The notes under the pieces are model-generated. The model did no database searches. It was not told the DNA's origin and saw only the letters and a list, made by a program, of their open reading frames with translations. Source: Luteirhabdus salina (lineage in GTDB: Bacteria > Bacteroidota > Bacteroidia > Flavobacteriales > Flavobacteriaceae). Taken from it: a DNA stretch of 64,000 bases. The stretch is taken from assembly GCA_025384855.1 (NCBI GenBank), contig JALAHT010000001.1, forward strand, positions 749,064-813,063, read 5' to 3'. Of the stretch, positions 18,254 to 26,286 are shown piece by piece. The first letter of the stretch is position 1; every line of letters starts with the position of its first letter. The translations under genes were made by a program, and so were the position numbers.

Positions 18254-19147
18254 ATGAAACGTGCCCTGCTTTTACTCTGCCTGATTTTTACTACGGTATA
18301 TACTTCTTTTAGTCAGGAAACCTACACCTTTGGAAATGAAACCTTAACGCTCAATAAAGAAGTAGACGGTCCAATTTCCTTACTTTGGACTATCGAGAAT
18401 GACACCTATCGTTATTTTTTACAGAAGGATGCGTTTATCGCAGAATTGAAAAACGAAAAAGTTGATGGTGTCTATACTGAAGAGTATAAAGATGTCTTAC
18501 AAAAAGCGACTGGTGATGGAAACGTATCTACTGAAGATCTAAAATTGACGCTGCCTAGTCTGCGAGAGTTTTTCAATACCTACAACAGTCAAGTTTCAAC
18601 GGAATTTGTAGCCTCCGATCCCGCAATGGCAGTCACCTGGCGATTAGGACCGTTGGCGGGTATTACCAATTCCATTTTCAGTGAAAATCCAGACAATATA
18701 TATTTACCCACGGTAGGCTTCGAACTGGAGCTTCTTGAAGAAGAGAATCTTCGTCGGCACGCGTTAGTATTTCGTTTTGAACACGTTATTGAAAATGAGG
18801 AATATAAGTTTTCAGCCACACAGGCCTCATTAAACTATCGCTTTAAATTTATTAAGTCCGATGCGATTGATGTGTATGCAAACGGGAAATTTGTAGCCTA
18901 TACACATTCCACAAAGGAGATTACGTATGTAGATCCCGATACGCCGAATGACGAACCAGCCGTATTGATTACCGAAGAGGTATCCGGAGGCGATTTCAAC
19001 AGTCCAGCGACCTTTGGAATTGGCGCCGATATCAAATTGGCAAAAGGTTATTTGTTCTTCACCTACAATGATATCGTAGGACTTGGGGTGGATAGCAATG
19101 GTGAGTTTCCGGTCGATTTCACGATAGGCTACAAGTTCACGTTATAG
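18254..19147 (+). CDS. Secreted protein of unknown function, possibly outer-membrane beta-barrel
   Basis: The 297-residue product has a signal peptide (cleavage near SFSQ-ETY). Residues 120-297 alternate polar and hydrophobic positions (WRLGPLAGI, HALVFRFEHVIENEE, ASLNYRFKFI, FGIGADIKLAKGYLFFTYND) and end in TIGYKFTL with a final aromatic-hydrophobic pattern, as in outer-membrane beta-strands. No named family is recognised. TATCTTTA at 18225-18232 is a near-consensus -7 box. The 3' end overlaps the convergent lipoprotein gene by 6 bp. Confidence 0.7.
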   Translation: MKRALLLLCLIFTTVYTSFSQETYTFGNETLTLNKEVDGPISLLWTIENDTYRYFLQKDAFIAELKNEKVDGVYTEEYKDVLQKATGDGNVSTEDLKLTLPSLREFFNTYNSQVSTEFVASDPAMAVTWRLGPLAGITNSIFSENPDNIYLPTVGFELELLEEENLRRHALVFRFEHVIENEEYKFSATQASLNYRFKFIKSDAIDVYANGKFVAYTHSTKEITYVDPDTPNDEPAVLITEEVSGGDFNSPATFGIGADIKLAKGYLFFTYNDIVGLGVDSNGEFPVDFTIGYKFTL

Positions 19148-19627
19148 CGAATCTTCCGTTTTTAAAATGATCGGTAGTGAAAATGCGGTTTTGACCGGCA
19201 CTCCTCTTTTATAGGCGGGTGCTATGAGTTGAATGGAATCGATTTTCGCAAGCAACCGCTTTCGAAGGGACGGAAGTTCAGCTTCAACCAAACTATCAAT
19301 CTCAAGGGATTGCACCCCTATCCTTGCTTGATCGGAAATCGAGAGTCGCAATAAAATCGTATCGGAAAAGCTATGGATCGATACCTCATCGTTTCCTGTT
19401 AGTGCTGGTTGGATATGCACTACCAACGCTTTCTCAAAACATTCCTTTTGTTTCGATTTATCGGTAAACGATTCGCATTCAGAGAACAGCGGATATTGGT
19501 CTACAGCCTTCCAATCGATGGTTTTCAACTCTTCGGCTACGATGGTTTCCGAAGAAATTTTTTCCGTTTCGAAGTATTGACAAGAAATGAAAAAGCTCGT
19601 CAGTAGCATGTAGAAAACAATTCGCAT
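19142..19627 (-). CDS. Lipoprotein with TonB-like C-terminal domain
   Basis: The 161-residue product has a lipobox (FFISC, Cys16). The segment VDQYPLFSECESFTDKSKQKECFEKALVVHIQ matches the head of the TonB-like domain seen in the neighbouring BlaR1-type protein (VPVFPGCEGMENEAAKKCM), and the end AFSLPIILK resembles that protein's YSLPIIFEI end. It lies 46 bp downstream of the BlaI operon on the same strand and may be a diverged part of it. It has no proton-motive TonB role evident. Confidence 0.72.
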   Translation of the reverse strand: MRIVFYMLLTSFFISCQYFETEKISSETIVAEELKTIDWKAVDQYPLFSECESFTDKSKQKECFEKALVVHIQPALTGNDEVSIHSFSDTILLRLSISDQARIGVQSLEIDSLVEAELPSLRKRLLAKIDSIQLIAPAYKRGVPVKTAFSLPIILKTEDSL

Positions 19628-19672
19628 TCCAATTAGTTAAGGAAGCGAAAAGTACAAAAATTTAAGGCGTTA

Positions 19673-20812
19673 TCAATTGCCCTCGAAATGAATTGCTTCC
19701 TTCAAATCTCGAATTCTTCTCTGGCATAGTTCCGAAAACCGACCCTTGTCTCCAAATTGCCCTAAATAATTTTGGTAATGCTTACTTATTAGTGATTTAT
19801 CACTGAAATAATTATCGGCCGCTGTAGCCAGCATAAAGACTGCCAGTTCATTTTCAGGATTCTCCTTTATCCCCTGTTGAAAAGCTTGATAGGCTTCTTT
19901 ATACTTTTTTTGTTTATTGTACAATGTTGCCAAGCTGAGATACAGATAGTCGACGGGTATATCCTGTAACACCAGCGCACGTTTGAAATGCTTCTCGGCA
20001 ACATCATCGTACCGAAGCGACATATTTGCCAACCCTAACTGATAATGCCACTCCGCGTTAGCATCGCCATAGGCTTTCAACAAATGGTTGTATTGATCGA
20101 TTGCTGCTTCAAATTGAAGGGTCTCGATATAGCATTCTGCTAGGTTTTCCCGAAGCTGAACGGTATCATAGTTCCTATCGAATAAGTTTTGATAGAGGGA
20201 AATGGCTTCTTCGTATTGTTCGGTGTGAAAGTGAAGTAAGGCAGAGAGATTTAGAAACCTTCTACTTTCAGGATCAGCCGTCAAGGCGATTGATACTATA
20301 GAATCCGCTTTCTTAAAATTACGCTTCTGCAATGCATAACGTGCCACTTTGTACATGGCATCGGTGTGCATGGGCGCTAGTTGAAGTACTTCTTTATACG
20401 TTTCAGTAGCTAAGGAATCGCTGCTGTTTTCCTGAAGCATTCCGCTATAATATAGATAGGTGGCATTGGTAGGATGTGCTTGGATAAGTGATTGAAATAG
20501 CGAATCGGCAACCGTCAAATAGCCCATTTCATAACTGAGCTTTGCATATTGAAATTGCTCCCGAACATGGTTGTCATGACTAATTATGTACGCTTCGTAA
20601 TACGCTCTGGCTTTTGTTTTGTTTCCAATAGTTGCGTAGACTTCGGCCAACTGCTTTTCGGCACCCTCTATTTCTTTATAAATAGCAATTGCTTCCTGGT
20701 AGGCTCCAATGGCAAAAAGACTATCAGCTTGTGGTAAATCAAAAACAGCCGAAGGTGTTTGTCCTTCGGCTATTTTACAAAAAAGAAGTACTGCAACTAA
20801 TACAAACTTCAT
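19673..20812 (-). CDS. Secreted tetratricopeptide-repeat protein
   Basis: The 379-residue product has a signal peptide (MKFVLVAVLLFCKIAEG) and then about nine helix-turn-helix TPR units, for example NATYLYYSGMLQENSSDSL and AEWHYQLGLANMSLRYDDVA. It probably acts as a periplasmic or surface scaffold for protein contacts. It is the last gene of the BlaI operon, and its start overlaps the end of the BlaR1-type gene by 4 bp, so it is likely a partner of that sensor rather than an independent gene. Confidence 0.85.
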   Translation of the reverse strand: MKFVLVAVLLFCKIAEGQTPSAVFDLPQADSLFAIGAYQEAIAIYKEIEGAEKQLAEVYATIGNKTKARAYYEAYIISHDNHVREQFQYAKLSYEMGYLTVADSLFQSLIQAHPTNATYLYYSGMLQENSSDSLATETYKEVLQLAPMHTDAMYKVARYALQKRNFKKADSIVSIALTADPESRRFLNLSALLHFHTEQYEEAISLYQNLFDRNYDTVQLRENLAECYIETLQFEAAIDQYNHLLKAYGDANAEWHYQLGLANMSLRYDDVAEKHFKRALVLQDIPVDYLYLSLATLYNKQKKYKEAYQAFQQGIKENPENELAVFMLATAADNYFSDKSLISKHYQNYLGQFGDKGRFSELCQRRIRDLKEAIHFEGN

Positions 20813-22281
20813 ATTTCAAATATAATGGGTAATGAATAGATGACGGCTACTTGCTTTCCTCTATGTTCTCCCGGTGTCATTTGGGGCAGCATTTCGATTA
20901 CGCGAAGGGCCTCCTTTTCAAGTTCGGGATGCGGGGCACGCGCCTTGGTGTCGACCACGTTTCCTTGCGCATCAATTTTAAATTGAACAAAGATGCGTTG
21001 CTTGCCGTTTATATCTGAATCCTTAGAGACATCGGTGTTGAAGTTCTCGGCTACGAGTGATGCAATTTTCTGCGACATACATTTTTTGGCGGCTTCGTTT
21101 TCCATGCCTTCACACCCTGGAAATACAGGAACCTTTTCGATGACCGTAAACGGAACGGGAGAATCGCTTTCATCCCAGTTGTCGGTATACTCAACTTTTA
21201 TATTGGAATCGCCTGAGAGTTGGGTGGCTTTAGAAAATAAGGCTTTAAATTGCGCCATTTCCTCTTGCGACAGGGATTCTTTGTTTTCAAGCGACATTTT
21301 TAAATTCGAAATCTGCTGCGAAAGATTCTCATCTGTAGCATTTTCCACTTCCTGCGAGCATGAGGTGTACACTAGCATTCCTGCTAGTAAGGGAAGCACC
21401 AATAGATACTTCCACAGTTTTGTTGTTGTTGATTGTTTACTGTGTAACATAAGAATTCGTTTTTTGACCTGTCCATTCTGAAAAACAAATGATTTATTCA
21501 AAACGTTCAAGCGGGTTGATGAATGATTAAAAAAAGTATTGGTGAACGATATAGCAGACGTTTGAAAAACAGCTGCTAACAATTCATTGCAATACGATGT
21601 TTTTGAAATGTTTTTGGTAATGGCACTATCGGCCAAATATTCATGTACCGAAGTAATGCGTTGTTGAAAAAGATATAGCAACGGATTAAACCAGCATATC
21701 ATTCGAAGGATTTCGAAATAGAGCAAATCCCAAGAATGTCTTTGTTTTATATGAATATATTCATGTTGAAGCGCGATTTCCCGCTGCGAGATAGAAAGTT
21801 CAGCACCTAAAAATATATAGTGAAGAAAGGAAAACGCATGCTTCCCGGGCACGATCTTCACAGTAGCATTGTGGTAGTTTTCTGCAGGATTATTTTTTAT
21901 ATACTGATGTAGTTTAAGTCCTTTATATGCCAACCAAATTATGCTACCTATCATACCGATGATCCATAGTGAAACTGCTATTTGGGAAACGGTTACTATC
22001 ATTTCGGTATTCGACTGTACTAGTACCTCTGGTAGCTGGGTTGAAGTAGTCGTGGTTGATGGTTCACCCAAAAGTACAGCTGGCAACTGAATTTGATACT
22101 GCGACGGTATGGCACTTTGCAGGGCGGGTAACTTCACCAACGGAAGTACAAAACTCAAGGCCGACGTTCCTAACAAATACCATCTATTCTGCTGAAAGAA
22201 GGTTTCCCGTTTCAGAAACACTTCATATAGCAACAAAAACAGTAGCTGAAATGCTATGGTTTGTAAAATATAGTGTATCAT
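20809..22281 (-). CDS. BlaR1-type M56 metallopeptidase with C-terminal TonB-like domain
   Basis: The 490-residue inner-membrane protein should sense an envelope signal and inactivate its partner repressor BlaI. Helices lie at about 3-20, 36-52 and 97-118. The zinc site is His173-Glu-Tyr-Ile-His177 (LQHEYIHIKQRHSWD), with a third ligand likely in VHEYLADSA near 213. Another helix lies at about 285-303 and then a periplasmic TonB-like domain (390-490, VPVFPGCEG to YSLPIIFEI) takes the place of the penicillin-sensor domain of classical BlaR1. It overlaps blaI and the TPR gene by 4 bp each. Confidence 0.88.
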   Translation of the reverse strand: MIHYILQTIAFQLLFLLLYEVFLKRETFFQQNRWYLLGTSALSFVLPLVKLPALQSAIPSQYQIQLPAVLLGEPSTTTTSTQLPEVLVQSNTEMIVTVSQIAVSLWIIGMIGSIIWLAYKGLKLHQYIKNNPAENYHNATVKIVPGKHAFSFLHYIFLGAELSISQREIALQHEYIHIKQRHSWDLLYFEILRMICWFNPLLYLFQQRITSVHEYLADSAITKNISKTSYCNELLAAVFQTSAISFTNTFFNHSSTRLNVLNKSFVFQNGQVKKRILMLHSKQSTTTKLWKYLLVLPLLAGMLVYTSCSQEVENATDENLSQQISNLKMSLENKESLSQEEMAQFKALFSKATQLSGDSNIKVEYTDNWDESDSPVPFTVIEKVPVFPGCEGMENEAAKKCMSQKIASLVAENFNTDVSKDSDINGKQRIFVQFKIDAQGNVVDTKARAPHPELEKEALRVIEMLPQMTPGEHRGKQVAVIYSLPIIFEI

Positions 22282-22643
22282 TTTTCGTTATTTTTCTCGA
22301 TTTCCTGAAGCACTTCCTCCAACTCCTGAAGACTGATATCGTTCTTCTTCATAAAAAAGGATACCATGCTCTTGAACGACCCTTGAAAATAGCCTTCAAC
22401 GAAATTATTCAGCCGCTGATTGCTATACTCCGTTCTCGGAATAATAGGAAAATACACATAGCCACGACCTTCCTTTCGGTGGTCGACAAAGCCTTTGTTC
22501 TCTAATATCCGCACGATGGTAGAAACCGTATTATAAGCAGGTTTCGGCTTTGGAAGCTGGTCGATAACCGACGCGACATTCGCTTCTTCCAAGTCCCATA
22601 ATACCTGCATAATGTCTTCTTCTGCCTTTGTAAGTTGTTTCAT
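22278..22643 (-). CDS. BlaI/MecI-type winged-helix repressor
   Basis: The 121-residue protein has the compact BlaI fold: LTKAEEDIMQVLWDLEEANV, then the recognition region PAYNTVSTIVRILENKGFVDHRKEGRGYVYFP, and a C-terminal dimerisation helix. Classical BlaI proteins bind palindromic operators as dimers and are cleaved after the M56 partner is activated. Two matching dyads are present at the operon promoter (25045-25077). The gene starts right at the end of the upstream NTF2-like gene and overlaps the M56 gene by 4 bp. Confidence 0.92.
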   Translation of the reverse strand: MKQLTKAEEDIMQVLWDLEEANVASVIDQLPKPKPAYNTVSTIVRILENKGFVDHRKEGRGYVYFPIIPRTEYSNQRLNNFVEGYFQGSFKSMVSFFMKKNDISLQELEEVLQEIEKNNEK

Positions 22644-23063
22644 TTATAAAGGGGTATAATGATCTATTTTTATTTTCCATTGGCCGTCCTCCTTCACCCA
22701 TAATAGCGTGAAACGAACATCCGATTGTACGATTTCTTCATTGTAATAATACCGCAAATGTGAAATACCACGTTGCACCACCGCTTCGCCATACTCCAAA
22801 AGTTCGATAGTTTCCAATTCCCAATCCACATGCCGTCCTTCCTGACCCGTCCAATAATTGACGATAGCTTCATGGCCTTCCACTTGGCTTTGGGGACCAA
22901 TAATCAATCCATCCTTCGTGTAGTAATCGGCTATCTTGGTTAGGTTTCCTGCATTATAGGCTGTTTCCATGGCGCGATTTTGCGCCAGCACTTGATCGGT
23001 TACCGATTGTGCTTGTTGTGATAGCGGAACGGCCATACATAGTAAAAACAAAAGTGTTCTCAT
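22644..23063 (-). CDS. Secreted NTF2-like (SnoaL/DUF4440-type) protein
   Basis: The 139-residue product has a signal peptide (MRTLLFLLCMAVPLSQQAQS) and an NTF2-like fold: AQNRAMETAYNAGNLTKIADYYTKDGLIIGP, HEAIVNYWTGQEG and FTLLWVKEDGQWKIKIDHYTPL. Such domains make a cone-shaped pocket for small ligands; no catalytic residues can be assigned. It overlaps the previous operon gene by 4 bp (ATGA) and touches blaI with no gap. Confidence 0.85.
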   Translation of the reverse strand: MRTLLFLLCMAVPLSQQAQSVTDQVLAQNRAMETAYNAGNLTKIADYYTKDGLIIGPQSQVEGHEAIVNYWTGQEGRHVDWELETIELLEYGEAVVQRGISHLRYYYNEEIVQSDVRFTLLWVKEDGQWKIKIDHYTPL

Positions 23064-23524
23064 CCTTTCGCCTTTTTACGCTCCAAGGGCCCTTCCCAAA
23101 GCACCTGTTCAATCATCCAGCCCTCTTTCCGTTTTGATAATAGGAGATAATCGATGCCCCACCACGCGGTAACCTTAGCAGCCGCAATGGTATTACCTAT
23201 ATCCAATACTTCAACTTCTTTGGGCGCATCGGATTTGGGATAATTTCCTTTTTCCTTCACTCCTTTGGCAAACGCTATTGCACCTTCATAGGTCATTGAT
23301 GAAACTTGATTGTAGGTTTCACTATCTCGACCTTTGTAGAATCCAAATTTGTACAATTCAGGCTGTAAGCTTTCTTTCAACTTTAGGGTATCGCCTTCAT
23401 AAAATCCTTCCAAATAATTCATACATGCCTTTTTAACACCTTCCTTATCGACTTCACTTTGTGAAAAACCGATAGTAGCGCTAATAACAATCAATACTGT
23501 TGCAATTGCTTTCATAGTTATCAT
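23060..23524 (-). CDS. Secreted NTF2-like protein (lumazine-binding-like)
   Basis: The 154-residue product is a second NTF2-like protein with a signal sequence (cleavage near IGFSQ). It contains VKKACMNYLEGFYEGDTLKLKESL, IGNTIAAAKVTAWWGIDYLLLSKRKEGWMIEQVLW, close to the putative lumazine-binding subgroup seen in Bacteroidota. The start at 23524 is chosen because its ATG overlaps the TGA of the hydrolase gene (ATGA), a coupling pattern shared by the rest of the operon. ATG 23515 is an alternative. Confidence 0.83.
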   Translation of the reverse strand: MITMKAIATVLIVISATIGFSQSEVDKEGVKKACMNYLEGFYEGDTLKLKESLQPELYKFGFYKGRDSETYNQVSSMTYEGAIAFAKGVKEKGNYPKSDAPKEVEVLDIGNTIAAAKVTAWWGIDYLLLSKRKEGWMIEQVLWEGPLERKKAKG

Positions 23525-25014
23525 TTTAAAATTCCTATTTCCTGTAGCCACGCTAGTTTATCGTCCAAATACCCGTAACTGATTTCAAATTCTGGAGTCA
23601 TAAAAGAATGGCTTGCCCTTGGATATTGGAGGATGGTGGTTTCTATGTTTGGTGAAACGTGTTCCTTAAAGGTACGGATACTTGCCGTAGCATCGACACG
23701 CTGGTCGTTTTCACCGTATTGAAGCAAAATAGGACATTGAATATTTTTTAAATCGGTTACCACCCGCTTATTCTGCAGGTCTTCTTTTGAAGGCGACATT
23801 GGAATTCCCATTGCATTCGGCGGGAGAAACAACCGGTCCTGATTTCCTCGAAATTGATTGGCCCGATCGATAACCGATGGTGGAATGCTATCATTGATGA
23901 TGCCTTCGTAATAGTCGTTCCAAATCGCGGCGATAGCATTATTGTCTGCTTCCGAAACCCCTAGCGCGCGATGATAATGATCGACCGCATATAATTGTCC
24001 CTCCCGCATTGTCATAATTGGTGCCGCCGTGGCATTCGCAAAAGCCATCTCGGGAAGGTCGCTCGCCATCATAAGGGCCAATCTGCCGCCTTCACTCGGA
24101 CCGTGAACTCCCACCATGTTTTTTAAACTTTTAGGATGTTGTTGAAGGTATTGAAAGAGCGCTTTATACTGATCATTTTTTTCCTCAAAGGTTTGTCGGT
24201 TAAAGTTTCCCGGTCCCTTCGATTTTCCGTTACCCGATTTATCGAACACCATAGCAAGCATGCCATTGGCTGCAAAAAAACGTGCTTCATATTCATAATT
24301 GTCCATGCCTACAGCTCCACCTCCGGGAAGCACCAAACAGGCGGGAACACTTCCGGTATCAGGTGGGAAGAAAAGTTTCGCATACAAGGTGTCGTTTTGT
24401 ATGGGAATCCATTGTTCTTCAATCTGAATGGTACCCAATTTCGTAAGTTGAATTTCATTTTGGTTTCGATCGATGCGTGTATAAGCTTGAGACGCTGCGT
24501 CGTACCTCCAAATACAACCTGAAACGGTCCAAAAAGTATTGGGAGCAATTGGTTTCAGCGACATTGTCCGACCAGAATAGGGCGATAGTATGTGAAGGTA
24601 TCCGTTTCGTTTATATACGGTTGTTCTCGTACCGTTTTCATCCCGAAAAATTCCTTCAAATTTTGACAAGTCAGCTGCCGCAATAGGTGATGCTTGTTTG
24701 TAAAATACGATAGGCTGCGCCATATTTCCAATGCTTAAGGTGCCTGAAAGGGTGTTTTCTTCCTCCTTTAAATTGAAAGTCCAAGTTCTATTTTCCCGTT
24801 TTATCTGAAATGGTTCGATAAGCTGTTGTTGAGAAGTAGGATAGGATTTTCTTCCATCCATATAAGGCATGCTAATGGAAACAAGGCTATCGGAGGCTTC
24901 AAGCTTCATGTATTGAAACGAATTTCGATAAAGCACTTCACCAACATAGGTTTGTGCGCCTACCAAGAAAGGCAGAAGCAGCAGAATGCATAATGGATGG
25001 AATCTTTTCCCCAT
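23521..25014 (-). CDS. Secreted alpha/beta hydrolase, acyl-thioesterase/BAAT-C-like
   Basis: The 497-residue product has a signal peptide (to about residue 20), a beta-rich N-terminal half (to about 190) and an alpha/beta-hydrolase domain. The nucleophile is Ser307 in VGVHGPSEGGRLALM, the acid is Asp437 or Asp441 in GENDQRVDAT, and the His is His469 in RASHSFM. The GGGAVGMDNYEYEARFFAANG segment would form the oxyanion region. It is the first gene of the BlaI operon and therefore the probable effector enzyme; it is not a beta-lactamase by sequence. The natural substrate is unknown. Confidence 0.87.
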   Translation of the reverse strand: MGKRFHPLCILLLLPFLVGAQTYVGEVLYRNSFQYMKLEASDSLVSISMPYMDGRKSYPTSQQQLIEPFQIKRENRTWTFNLKEEENTLSGTLSIGNMAQPIVFYKQASPIAAADLSKFEGIFRDENGTRTTVYKRNGYLHILSPYSGRTMSLKPIAPNTFWTVSGCIWRYDAASQAYTRIDRNQNEIQLTKLGTIQIEEQWIPIQNDTLYAKLFFPPDTGSVPACLVLPGGGAVGMDNYEYEARFFAANGMLAMVFDKSGNGKSKGPGNFNRQTFEEKNDQYKALFQYLQQHPKSLKNMVGVHGPSEGGRLALMMASDLPEMAFANATAAPIMTMREGQLYAVDHYHRALGVSEADNNAIAAIWNDYYEGIINDSIPPSVIDRANQFRGNQDRLFLPPNAMGIPMSPSKEDLQNKRVVTDLKNIQCPILLQYGENDQRVDATASIRTFKEHVSPNIETTILQYPRASHSFMTPEFEISYGYLDDKLAWLQEIGILK

Positions 25015-25037
25015 AGTAAAATGAATAACTATAATTT

Positions 25038-25045
25038 CAAATATA
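25038..25045 (-). promoter_or_regulatory. -7 box of the BlaI-regulated operon
   Basis: The minus strand reads TATATTTG (TAnnTTTG), 23 nt before the hydrolase start at 25014. The two AACTAA/TTAGTT dyads lie immediately upstream of it. Confidence 0.6.
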
Positions 25046-25077
25046 ACTAACTTTTTAGTTTAACTAAATATTTAGTT
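25045..25077. promoter_or_regulatory. Tandem BlaI-type operator
   Basis: Two dyads stand 17 bp apart: AACTAACTTTTTAGTT at 25045-25060 (imperfect) and AACTAAATATTTAGTT at 25062-25077 (perfect 16-bp palindrome). They cover the space between the divergent -7 boxes at 25038-25045 and 25081-25088. Two adjacent symmetrical sites next to an operon encoding a BlaI protein are what a dimeric autoregulator would use. Binding is inferred. Confidence 0.65.
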
Positions 25078-25080
25078 GAA

Positions 25081-25088
25081 TAATTTTG
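25081..25088 (+). promoter_or_regulatory. -7 box of the divergent DUF456 gene
   Basis: TAATTTTG matches TAnnTTTG, 35 nt before the ATG at 25124. The perfect operator palindrome ends 3 nt upstream, between the expected -33 position and this box. Confidence 0.5.
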
Positions 25089-25123
25089 TATTGATGTTTG
25101 GTTTAGAGTACTATTTTTGAAGT

Positions 25124-25624
25124 ATGGATATAGCAATGGTGGTTTTAGGATTCGTATGTATGCTTATCGGAATGGCTGGAAGCATCCTTCCAGTGTTGCC
25201 CGGAACACCCATTAGTTGGTTGGGATTGGTCTTGCTCTATCTCGCTCCTTCCCTACCGTTCGATTGGGTTTTTATTGTTATTACAGGAGTCGTGGCGATT
25301 GCGCTTTATATTTTGGACTATATCATTCCGGCCATGGGCACCAAGCGATTTGGCGGTAGTAAGGCTGGCGCGTGGGGAACTACCATCGGATTGTTGGTCG
25401 GATTGTTTATTCCCATTCCGTTTGGAATATTGATCGGCGCCTTTGTGGGCGCTTTGGTGGGTGAATTAATTATAAACAAGACCGAAAAGAAACTCGCGAT
25501 GAAAGCTGCCTTTGGATCCTTTTTAGGCTTTCTGGCTTCGACCTTCATCAAGTTTCTGGCAACGGTTGTGTATCTCGGGCTTTTTATTTACAAACTGATC
25601 GGAAACTGGGACCTTCTATTTTAG
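25124..25624 (+). CDS. DUF456 family membrane protein
   Basis: The 166-residue protein is nearly all hydrophobic, with Gly- and Pro-rich helices typical of DUF456: MLIGMAGSILPVLPGTPISWLG, FGGSKAGAWGTTIGLLVG and PFGILIGAFVGALVGELI. Function is unknown. Because it is divergent from the BlaI operon and the operator lies between the two promoters, it may be part of the same regulon. Its 3' end overlaps the convergent nitroreductase gene by 4 bp. Confidence 0.87.
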   Translation: MDIAMVVLGFVCMLIGMAGSILPVLPGTPISWLGLVLLYLAPSLPFDWVFIVITGVVAIALYILDYIIPAMGTKRFGGSKAGAWGTTIGLLVGLFIPIPFGILIGAFVGALVGELIINKTEKKLAMKAAFGSFLGFLASTFIKFLATVVYLGLFIYKLIGNWDLLF

Positions 25625-26175
25625 ATAAACTCCGTTTTGTCTGCGATTGAAGTCTCGCGACTTCCTTCGGGCCATTCTTCAACATATCCCATATAGAAAA
25701 AACCTAAGCACCTCTCCCCTTCTTTCAACGAAATATGATCGCCGAGATGGTCTTTTAGGAAAGGAGTGCTCCAATAACCACCGATCCCAATACTTCTTGC
25801 ACGAAGCCATAGGTTTTGAACCGCCATGGAAGTAGCCGCAATTTCCTCCCATTCGGGAACTGACTCTTTGGGATCGCGCTGCATACAGATAGCCAAGACA
25901 CAGGCTGCTTGTTGCACTTTACTCTCAACGCGCTTTGCCTTAAAGGTGGATGGCGCATTTTCATGCTTCAAATAGGCCTCTCGTAAGAATTCAGCAAGTT
26001 CCTGTTTCGCTTTTCCCTGAAACACCTTAAAACGCCAGGGTTCCGTTCGTCTATGGGTAGGCGCCCAATTGGCAGCCTCTAAAATCGTTTCAATGGTTTC
26101 CCTTGTTATCTCCTTATCGGAATACTGCGGTGGATATACCGAGCGTCGCTGTGGAATAGCTTCTTCAATTTTCAT
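25621..26175 (-). CDS. Nitroreductase family FMN-dependent oxidoreductase
   Basis: The 184-residue protein has the nitroreductase fold: EEAIPQRRSVYPPQYSDKEI (FMN phosphate contacts through RRS), EAANWAPTHRRTEPWRF, a middle AATSMAVQNLWLRARSIGIGGYWS, and the C-terminal CLGFFYMGYVEE. It likely reduces nitro compounds, quinones or flavins with NAD(P)H in the cytoplasm. The minus strand reads TATTTTTG at 26190-26197, a -7 match 14 nt before the start. Confidence 0.88.
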   Translation of the reverse strand: MKIEEAIPQRRSVYPPQYSDKEITRETIETILEAANWAPTHRRTEPWRFKVFQGKAKQELAEFLREAYLKHENAPSTFKAKRVESKVQQAACVLAICMQRDPKESVPEWEEIAATSMAVQNLWLRARSIGIGGYWSTPFLKDHLGDHISLKEGERCLGFFYMGYVEEWPEGSRETSIADKTEFI

Positions 26176-26236
26176 GCTTCTTTTTCACACAAAAATAAGG
26201 CTATCAATCCATTCAACATTAAAAAATTGTTAATAC

Positions 26237-26268
26237 TTGCAAATATGATAGTAATACTATTATTTTTG
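26237..26268 (+). promoter_or_regulatory. Promoter and putative operator of the TetR-exporter operon
   Basis: A -33 TTG (26237-26239) and -7 TATTTTTG (26261-26268) are separated by 21 nt. The spacer contains ATAGTAATACTAT (26248-26260), a perfect 6-bp inverted repeat around one base. This is a plausible autoregulatory site for the TetR protein encoded 18 nt downstream. Confidence 0.6.
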
Positions 26269-26286
26269 CGTCTAAAATATTCGGAA

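Noticed and set aside
19142-19627. A true TonB energy transducer
   Set aside because: It has a lipobox instead of the N-terminal anchor and Pro-rich linker of TonB; only the TonB-like C-terminal domain is shared.
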